From Acholeplasmataceae bacterium (GTDB lineage: Bacteria; Bacillota; Negativicutes; Acidaminococcales; Acidaminococcaceae): a DNA stretch of 19,405 nucleotides. A program made the translations under genes and the position numbers. How positions within the stretch are numbered: position 1 is the stretch's first letter; each line of letters starts with the position of its first letter. Shown here in pieces: positions 13,956-19,405 of this stretch. Location: positions 1 through 19,405 of the forward strand of contig JAAYIB010000076.1 of the NCBI GenBank assembly GCA_012744295.1, given 5' to 3'. The notes under the pieces are model-generated. The model was given only the letters and a program-made list of their open reading frames with translations, was not told the DNA's origin and did not search any database.

Positions 13956-13984
13956 ATTATCGCACAATTTCCAAAATTAATCAA
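13956..13984 (-). promoter_or_regulatory. Promoter of the M23 peptidase gene
   Basis: TTGATT (13984-13979), 17-bp spacer, GATAAT (13961-13956) on the minus strand, starting near 13949, about 25 nt before the ATG. It shows that this gene need not depend on the flippase gene upstream. Confidence 0.6.
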
Positions 13985-14054
13985 ATTATTGCGCCAAGGG
14001 TGAACGCACAAAAAGACTTTTTCGTTTTTTGTGTAAAATTATCAACACTTTCAA

Positions 14055-15671
14055 TCACTTATAGATTCCTAATTTTTGCCCGAAAAACAGCAGCCTGCGT
14101 CCGATAAACGGCAGTTCCTCCGCTTCCTCCCGGGCAAGTCCGCCAAGGGCGATCAAGCTGCCGGCATAAAGCGGAACGGCTACAAGGATTGCGGCCAGGA
14201 TGTTCCAGGCGCCCCACGTCGGCGTCAATGCCAAAACGCCTACGACGCCGGCACCCATGATGGCGGAGGCCAAAAACGGTTTGAAAACTTTGCCGAAGGA
14301 CAAGGCAAAGCCGGTGTACTTATAGATGAAGTAAAGATTCAAAACTGCTGCGACGCCGATGTCGGCAACCGTTGCCCAGGCCGCTCCCTTAATGCCAAGA
14401 GCAGGTATGGCAGTCAGCGTCCAGCTCAGGATAACCTTAACTGCTGCGGCAGCGGCCATATTGATGACCGGAATAACCGTCCTGCCAAGTCCCTGCAGTA
14501 TTCCCGTGCTGACCTGGTGCAGGCCGAGCATGAAGATTGCCGTGCTCATCGTTTTTATAGCCGGGGCGGCGTTAGGCGCGTTGTAAATCATGGCAGCTAC
14601 CTTTTGTGCCAATAGAAAAAGACCCACCATGCAGGGAATCGTGATAATCGAAGTCACGCTGAAGGCTGTCTCCAGCTTCGTCTTGATACCCGCCTTGTCA
14701 CCTGTGATGCGTGACTCCGAAATAGCGGGCACGAGGCTTATCGCCAGCGACGCCGTCAGGATGGTCGACAGGTTGACCAGCGGCACCGCCATGCCTGTCA
14801 GATAGCCAAACATCTCGGTAGCCCCGCTGACGCTGAAGCCGGCTGTTTCAAGGCGCGCGGGCACAATCAGAAGGTCAAGGTTCGCGACAACCGGCAGCAT
14901 CAGGCTTGACAAGGAAACCGGCAGAGCCAGCCGTACAAGCCTCTTAATGACCTGCCAGGCCGTTTCCTGCGAAACCGCGACAACCTGTCTTTCAATTTCC
15001 GCCTTAAACTGTTTTTTCAGGCGCACATAAAACCAGCACAGCACCAGGAGTCCGCAAAAAGCCCCGACGCCGGCTCCCATGCTGGCTCCGCCTGCGGCAT
15101 AGGCAAGTCCGCGCGGCAGAAAAAGGCTCGCAAAAAATATCATCGTGACGACACGCGTCAACTGCTCGACTATTTCCGAAGCCGCGGTGGGCGTCATTAT
15201 CTGCCAGCCTTGCAGATAGCCGCGGAAGCTGGAAAGAAAGGTTACGAAAAAAACCGCAGGCGCCAGGGCAATAATGGAATAGTAGGCCCGTCCGTCACGA
15301 ATCCAATTATGCTCGATCAGCCAGCCCGCCCCGAATAAAAGTGCCGAAGAAAAGACCAGTCCAGTCACGAACAGCAGCCGTAGCGATATGTAAAAAACCC
15401 TCTGCGCGCCACGATAGTCCTTTTGCGCGAGCTTCTCGGCCGTAATGATGGAAATTGCGACAGGTATACCCGCTGAAGAAACCGTGATGGCCATCAGGTA
15501 AATCGGAAAACCCATCTGGTAAAGACCGATGCCCTCGCCGCCCATGACGCGCGAAAGGATGATCCAGTTCAGCGAGCCGATGACCTTGACCACGACGCTC
15601 GAAATCGTAAGAATCAGCGTCCCCTTCAGAAATTTGTGATTGTCGGCCTTGCTTTCTGTTCTTTGCTCCAT
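14055..15671 (-). CDS. SpoVB/MOP-family lipid flippase (oligosaccharide exporter type)
   Basis: 538 residues with about 14 predicted membrane helices. Family features: the start FLKGTLILTISSVVVKVIGS followed by WIILSRVMGGEGIGLYQMGFPIYLM, SAGIPVAISIITAEKLAQ, and the central ALPVSLSSLMLPVVANLDLL with GYLTGMAVPLVNLSTILTAS. This arrangement is that of the SpoVB / putative polysaccharide biosynthesis proteins of Firmicutes, relatives of MurJ, which flip undecaprenyl-linked sugars such as lipid II. The cargo cannot be decided from the sequence. ATG 15671 has GGAG 6 nt upstream. A cell-wall role fits the M23 peptidase next to it. A GCTGCC/GGCAGC hairpin (15685-15701) sits just upstream of the RBS. 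Confidence 0.9.
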   Translation of the reverse strand: MEQRTESKADNHKFLKGTLILTISSVVVKVIGSLNWIILSRVMGGEGIGLYQMGFPIYLMAITVSSAGIPVAISIITAEKLAQKDYRGAQRVFYISLRLLFVTGLVFSSALLFGAGWLIEHNWIRDGRAYYSIIALAPAVFFVTFLSSFRGYLQGWQIMTPTAASEIVEQLTRVVTMIFFASLFLPRGLAYAAGGASMGAGVGAFCGLLVLCWFYVRLKKQFKAEIERQVVAVSQETAWQVIKRLVRLALPVSLSSLMLPVVANLDLLIVPARLETAGFSVSGATEMFGYLTGMAVPLVNLSTILTASLAISLVPAISESRITGDKAGIKTKLETAFSVTSIITIPCMVGLFLLAQKVAAMIYNAPNAAPAIKTMSTAIFMLGLHQVSTGILQGLGRTVIPVINMAAAAAVKVILSWTLTAIPALGIKGAAWATVADIGVAAVLNLYFIYKYTGFALSFGKVFKPFLASAIMGAGVVGVLALTPTWGAWNILAAILVAVPLYAGSLIALGGLAREEAEELPFIGRRLLFFGQKLGIYK

Positions 15672-15728
15672 GCCGCTCCGTCCCGCTGCCCCTGCGGCAG
15701 CTCGTATCGTGAAAAACCGTACATGATA

Positions 15729-15757
15729 ATTATCTACTGATACGCCTTTTTTTACAA
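15729..15757 (-). promoter_or_regulatory. Promoter of the flippase gene
   Basis: TTGTAA (15757-15752), 17-bp spacer, GATAAT (15734-15729) on the minus strand; start near 15722, leader of about 50 nt. Confidence 0.55.
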
Positions 15758-15786
15758 GTCTTTTCCTTTATCCGCCTTTATTTGTG

Positions 15787-15815
15787 TTGCTTTCCTTACA
15801 ATCAGTTGTTACAAT
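15787..15815 (+). promoter_or_regulatory. Promoter of the BMP lipoprotein operon
   Basis: TTGCTT (15787-15792), 17-bp spacer, TACAAT (15810-15815); start near 15822 and AGAAGGAGGT immediately before the first ATG. Confidence 0.55.
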
Positions 15816-15853
15816 TAATCTGATAATAGCAGACAGCAGAAGGAGGTCCTTAC

Positions 15854-16951
15854 ATGAAAAAACTATTTGCCCTCGCCCTGGCCGCCGTCGTCGCAGGAAC
15901 CGCGCTCGCGGGCTGCGGCAGCGATGCCAAAAAGGGGGCGGACACAAAGGCTGCCGAAAAGACAAAGGTTGCCTTTGTCTATGTCAGCTCGGCCAAAGAC
16001 GGAGGCTATTCCATGGCTCACGACCTTGGCCGCCAGCATGTCGCAAAGACGATGCCCAACGTCGAGGCAAGCTTCATGGAGTCCGTGCCTGAAGGTGCCG
16101 ATGCCGAACGCGTCATCAGCCAGCTTGCTTCCCAAGGCAACAAGATTATTTTCACAACCAGCTTCGGCTACATGGATCCGACCCTGAACGTAGCCAAAAA
16201 GTACCCCGACGTAACTTTCCTGCACTGCTCGGGTTACAAAACCGCGCCTAATGTCGGCAATTATTTCGGACGCATGTACGAGGCGCGTTACCTGACCGGC
16301 ATCGTGGCAGGCAAGCAGACCAAGACGAACGTACTCGGCTATGTCGCGGCCTTCCCGATTCCCGAAGTCGTGCGCGGCATCAACGCGTTCACACTCGGTG
16401 CGAAATCTGTCAATCCGGACGTCAAGGTCAAAGTGCTCTGGACCAATACCTGGTACAATCCCGCGACGGAAAAGCAGGCTGCGCTGACGCTGCTTGACGC
16501 CGGTGCCGACGTAATTGCCCAGCATCAGAATACGCCAGGCCCGCAGCAGGCTGCCGAGGAACGAGGCAAATTCGGCATCGGCTACAACGTTGACATGTCC
16601 GGTTCCGCTCCAAAGGCCTCCCTTACTTCCGCTGTCTGGAACTGGGGCGAATATTATGCCTCCGCCATCAAACAGGTGACGGACGGCAAGTGGAAAGCCG
16701 GCGCCTACTGGGGCTCCATGAAGGACAAGGTCGTTGACATCGCCCCCTTCGGACCCGCCGTAAGCGAAGAAACCAAGAAACTGACGAACGCCGCCAAGGC
16801 TAAAATCATTGACGGCTCCCTGAAAGTGTTTGCCGGACCGCTCAAGGACCAGGCAGGCAATGTAAAGATTCCCGCCGGCAAGGTCATGACCGATGACGAA
16901 ATGCTGAAGGTCGACTGGTTTGTCGAAGGCGTGGAAGGAACGATAAAATAA
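15854..16951 (+). CDS. BMP-family substrate-binding lipoprotein, copy 1
   Basis: 365 residues. A lipoprotein signal ends at the lipobox LAGC (C21), so the mature protein is tethered to the outside of the cytoplasmic membrane. The rest is a periplasmic-binding-protein type I fold of the BMP (PnrA/Med/TmpC) family. It shows KVAFVYVSSAKDGGYSMAHD at the first strand, DAERVISQLASQGNKIIFTT, FLHCSGYKT, NYFGRMYEARYLTGIVAGKQ, then VLGYVAAFPIPEVVRGINAF, and ADVIAQHQNTPGPQQAAEE. BMP proteins feed ABC importers, usually for nucleosides. No ATPase or permease gene is visible in the window. The RBS AAGGAGGT is excellent. Copy 2 follows 21 nt after the stop. Confidence 0.95.
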   Translation: MKKLFALALAAVVAGTALAGCGSDAKKGADTKAAEKTKVAFVYVSSAKDGGYSMAHDLGRQHVAKTMPNVEASFMESVPEGADAERVISQLASQGNKIIFTTSFGYMDPTLNVAKKYPDVTFLHCSGYKTAPNVGNYFGRMYEARYLTGIVAGKQTKTNVLGYVAAFPIPEVVRGINAFTLGAKSVNPDVKVKVLWTNTWYNPATEKQAALTLLDAGADVIAQHQNTPGPQQAAEERGKFGIGYNVDMSGSAPKASLTSAVWNWGEYYASAIKQVTDGKWKAGAYWGSMKDKVVDIAPFGPAVSEETKKLTNAAKAKIIDGSLKVFAGPLKDQAGNVKIPAGKVMTDDEMLKVDWFVEGVEGTIK

Positions 16952-16972
16952 ATTCTAAGGGGATGTTTTTGC

Positions 16973-18067
16973 ATGAAAAAAATCTTTGCACTGGCCCTCG
17001 CACTGATAATGGCCGTCTTTGCACTCGCCGGCTGCGGCGGCGACAAAAAACCCGCCGAGAAGAAGGCTGATGAAAAGACAAAGGTCGCCTTCGTCTATAT
17101 CGGCTCCGCCAATGACGGCGGCTATTCCATGACGCACGACCTTGGCCGCAAATATGTCGAAAAAAACCTGCCCAACGTACAAACGAGCTTTGTTGAATCT
17201 GTTCCCTCGGGCGCCGACGCGGAACGCGTCATCAGCCAGCTCGCATCCCAGGGCAACAAGATTATTTTCACAACCAGCTTCGGCTTTATGGATCCAACCA
17301 TCAACGTTGCGAAGAAATATCCCGATATTACCTTCCTGCACTGCTCGGGCTACAAGACAGCCAAAAACGTAGGCACATACTTCGGACGCATGTACGAGTC
17401 CCGCTATCTGACCGGCATCGTTGCCGGCAAACAGACCAAGACCAACGTTATCGGCTATGTCGCGGCGTTCCCGATTCCGGAAGTCGTGCGCGGCATCAAC
17501 GCGTTCACGCTCGGCGTACGCTCCGTTAATCCGAACGCCAAGGTCAAGGTAGTCTGGACCAATACCTGGTACAATCCGGCAGGCGAAAAACAAGCCGGCC
17601 TGACCCTGATCGACTTCGGCGCGGACGTCATCGCCCAGCATCAGGATACACCGGGACCGCAGCAGGCTGCCGAGGAAAGAGGCGTATACGGAATAGGCTA
17701 TGACATGGATATGTCCAAAGCCGCACCCAAGGCTTCCCTGACAGCTTCCGTCTGGAACTGGGGACCTTACTACGTCAACGTCATCAAGGAAATCCAGGAA
17801 GGCAAATGGAAGTCCGGTGCCTACTGGGGCGGCATGAAGGACAAGGTAGTCGACATTGCCCCTTACGGTTCTCCCGTCAGCGAGGAAACAAGGAAAATCA
17901 CCGATGCTGCCAAGGCTAAAATTATTGACGGCAGCCTGAAGGTTTTTGCCGGCCCGCTTAAGGATCAGTCGGGAACAGTCAAGGTTGCCGCAGGCAAGAC
18001 TATGACCGATGAGGAAATGCTTAAATTCGACTGGTTTGTCGAAGGCGTGGACGGAACCATCAAATAA
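16973..18067 (+). CDS. BMP-family substrate-binding lipoprotein, copy 2 (tandem duplicate)
   Basis: 364 residues, lipobox LAGC with C21, same fold and length as copy 1; about four fifths of the mature residues are identical by eye. Ligand-facing stretches such as FPIPEVVRGINAF and WTNTWYNPA are unchanged, while the differences fall mostly in surface regions (for example SAPKASLTSAVWNWGEYY against AAPKASLTASVWNWGPYY, and the linker after Cys21). DNA identity is also high: a 34-bp block at 17252-17285 is identical to 16136-16169. This points to a tandem duplication that has since diverged. RBS AAGGGG lies about 9 nt before the ATG. It is co-transcribed with copy 1 and ended by the terminator at 18080. 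Confidence 0.95.
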   Translation: MKKIFALALALIMAVFALAGCGGDKKPAEKKADEKTKVAFVYIGSANDGGYSMTHDLGRKYVEKNLPNVQTSFVESVPSGADAERVISQLASQGNKIIFTTSFGFMDPTINVAKKYPDITFLHCSGYKTAKNVGTYFGRMYESRYLTGIVAGKQTKTNVIGYVAAFPIPEVVRGINAFTLGVRSVNPNAKVKVVWTNTWYNPAGEKQAGLTLIDFGADVIAQHQDTPGPQQAAEERGVYGIGYDMDMSKAAPKASLTASVWNWGPYYVNVIKEIQEGKWKSGAYWGGMKDKVVDIAPYGSPVSEETRKITDAAKAKIIDGSLKVFAGPLKDQSGTVKVAAGKTMTDEEMLKFDWFVEGVDGTIK

Positions 18068-18079
18068 TTGTCTGAAAAT

Positions 18080-18116
18080 AAAATGCTGGCCGCTTTTGCG
18101 GCCAGCATTTTTCTTT
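18080..18116. terminator. Strong bidirectional intrinsic terminator
   Basis: Perfect 14-bp stem 18080-18093 with 18098-18111 (core TGCTGGCCGC), TTTT loop, T-rich tail. It ends the BMP operon and, on the minus strand, the DUF697-like gene. Confidence 0.94.
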
Positions 18117-19250
18117 TTAAAGATCAAACCTGCTTTTGATCACAAGCCCACGAGGAGTGGGAATCAACGCCACAAACTCGACCGCGTCAAGAATATTTTT
18201 GCCCATAATCATAGTCTTCGTAAATTTGCTGGCCAGCATAAGCTCCGTGAAGGAAATTTCCAGCACGCCGCCCGCATAAGTACAAACCAACGCTTCGTTT
18301 TCGAGAACGGTCTCGTCAAAAATTCTGTTTACCACCGACAGTATCAGCTTGCTTCCGACAAGATGCACAAGTTTGCCGGGCAGTTTCTCCCTGTCGACGG
18401 TAAAATCCGCAAGACGCAGCCTGGCATAGGCCTTGTCCTTCCTTACAATGAATTCATCGGTAAGGCTATAAAGCGTAAAGCTGTCTAAGTTTTCGCCGGA
18501 AAGCTCGAGCGCAATCGCCCCGTCTTCATGATAGCCGATGCTCCTGAAGTCAAAGCCGCTGCCTTTCAGCGCGCTTTCAAGATAAGAAGCTATCTCCTCG
18601 TACGGCAGCGTCAGGCCGCCACGGCCGAGCTCCTCCCACTTCTGCGCCGAAAGCCAGCGCAGGCTCTTTTCCTGCAATGGTCTCAGCCACGCCATGGCCT
18701 CGCTGATGGTACCCTCGACCTTATCTGCCGCCGCGTCGGCCTTTTCCCTGATATTTTTGAAAATAGCTTCGGGCTCGAGGCTGAACTTCCTGCCCTCGTC
18801 GCCCAGGGGCTCGTCCTTGCACTCGAGTCCCGCAATTTCCCTGAAACGGGCCATGCCTTCGTCCCGCGCCGCCTCAAAAATCTCCTTGAATTGGGCGATG
18901 TCCTCCGGCTGACCGGCGCGCAGCCAGGCGTTCGCAACCTTGCCCACGCCGTAGGTAACGGCTATGCCGACGGGCACCTGCACAGGCGCAAGCGGAATCA
19001 GCGTCACCAGCGTCTGTCCCACGAAGGAGCCGCCGAGCGAATACAAGAGACCAAGTACCGTGCTTTCCTCCAGCTTGACTCCCCGCAGCTCACCGAGCCG
19101 CATAATCATATAGACCTCGTTGGCCATCAGTGCCATGGTGCCGACAAGCGGCGCAACGACAATCACGCCCGCACGGGCCGCACCCCAAAGGCAGATTTTT
19201 TCGGCCTCGCGTTCAATATCCACCAAAGTTTCATTCTCAGCCAAAGGCAT
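18117..19250 (-). CDS. Hypothetical membrane protein with DUF697-like N-terminal region
   Basis: 377 residues. I do not recognise a full-length family. Residues about 12-112 look like DUF697: an amphipathic start (EREAEKICLWGAARAGVIVV), a membrane hairpin (about 25-45 and 83-105), and between them the helical EVYMIMRLGELRGVKL and LLYSLGGSFVGQTLVTLIP typical of that domain. In other proteins DUF697 follows GTPase domains (YcjF-like); here no GTPase is present. A charged, helical middle (about 113-215) leads to a C-terminal region (about 220-377) rich in beta strands, with no motif I know. The start is ATG 19250 with AAGGAG 8 nt upstream; a GTG two codons earlier overlaps the RBS. The partial gene upstream ends 15 nt before it, so the two are probably co-transcribed. 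Confidence 0.75.
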   Translation of the reverse strand: MPLAENETLVDIEREAEKICLWGAARAGVIVVAPLVGTMALMANEVYMIMRLGELRGVKLEESTVLGLLYSLGGSFVGQTLVTLIPLAPVQVPVGIAVTYGVGKVANAWLRAGQPEDIAQFKEIFEAARDEGMARFREIAGLECKDEPLGDEGRKFSLEPEAIFKNIREKADAAADKVEGTISEAMAWLRPLQEKSLRWLSAQKWEELGRGGLTLPYEEIASYLESALKGSGFDFRSIGYHEDGAIALELSGENLDSFTLYSLTDEFIVRKDKAYARLRLADFTVDREKLPGKLVHLVGSKLILSVVNRIFDETVLENEALVCTYAGGVLEISFTELMLASKFTKTMIMGKNILDAVEFVALIPTPRGLVIKSRFDL

Positions 19251-19265
19251 CGTCACTCTCCTTAT

Positions 19266-19405
19266 TTAAATTTTAACGTCAATCTGAGCGGAAACGCCAA
19301 CGCCCTGCACGCGCTTAAAGCTGCTGCCGTCCTTGGAATCAATCGGAATCAGGGCCTTCACGCGGAAAGTCCTGTTCATGAAATTCGCCTCCAGCTGCAA
19401 AGCCG
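19266..19405 (-). CDS. 3' end of an unknown gene (partial)
   Basis: The minus-strand frame is open from the window edge to TAA at 19268-19266, giving the last 45 residues (starting ALQLEANFMNRTFRVKALIP and ending VGVSAQIDVKI). The alternation of hydrophobic and polar residues suggests beta strands. It is followed after 15 nt by the DUF697-like gene on the same strand, including its RBS, which supports its being coding. Function cannot be told from this fragment. Confidence 0.55.
   Translation of the reverse strand, partial: ALQLEANFMNRTFRVKALIPIDSKDGSSFKRVQGVGVSAQIDVKI

Noticed and set aside
14000..14045. Hairpin CACAAAAA/TTTTTGTG after the flippase gene
   Set aside because: The 8-bp stem is nearly all A-T and no T-run follows it on the minus strand, so I do not call it a terminator.
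16955..18127. 390-codon open frame on the minus strand
   Set aside because: It is the mirror of the second BMP lipoprotein; a similar antisense frame exists opposite copy 1 (15863-16525), so it only reflects codon composition.
1..19405. tRNA, rRNA, CRISPR arrays, transposases or phage genes
   Set aside because: Gaps between genes were read on both strands; no direct-repeat array, transposase motif or cloverleaf was recognised.

Overview
The window looks like part of the chromosome of a strictly anaerobic, fermentative Firmicute. My best guess is the Negativicutes (Acidaminococcaceae / Phascolarctobacterium type). The grounds are a sodium-pumping decarboxylase beta subunit with a 42-residue companion, a divalent-anion/sodium symporter, desulfoferrodoxin, two BMP-family lipoproteins and a SpoVB/MOP-type flippase. 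This placement is inferred from gene content only. I see no phage, insertion sequence, tRNA, rRNA or CRISPR array.

Layout. (1) 1-2653, minus: a DASS transporter, a leaky-looking terminator, a tiny OadG-like subunit and the decarboxylase beta subunit (its last codons lie outside the window). Together they suggest dicarboxylate uptake coupled to Na+-extruding decarboxylation. (2) 2654-3159: a 506-base divergent control region with several palindromes, a promoter on each strand and a possibly structured leader. (3) 3160-6866, plus: a signalling operon of a PocR-domain LuxR-type regulator, a membrane histidine kinase, and a response regulator whose output domain looks like an HD-GYP domain that has lost its HD pair. 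It reads away from the transport genes and probably controls them. (4) 6915-8464: an oxygen-defence pair, a thioredoxin-reductase-like flavoprotein (minus) and desulfoferrodoxin (plus). They are transcribed divergently from promoters whose -35 boxes touch; desulfoferrodoxin has a leader of roughly 190 nt. (5) 8524-12538, minus: an FMN-dependent alpha-hydroxy-acid oxidoreductase with a Cys-rich N-terminus, then an operon of a short-chain fatty acid transporter (AtoE family) and an amidase. (6) 13011-15671, minus: a membrane-anchored M23 peptidase and a SpoVB/MOP flippase, both envelope functions. (7) 15854-18067, plus: two tandem, clearly duplicated BMP substrate-binding lipoproteins. (8) 18117-19405, minus: a DUF697-like membrane protein of unknown role and the 3' end of another unknown gene.

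The most interesting points are the three-gene PocR/kinase/degenerate HD-GYP circuit next to a Na+-decarboxylase locus, the abutting divergent promoters of the redox pair with the unexplained desulfoferrodoxin leader, and the flavoprotein that keeps the CxxC centre but lacks a normal NADPH-binding glycine motif. All functions are assigned by reading protein motifs; no database search was possible.
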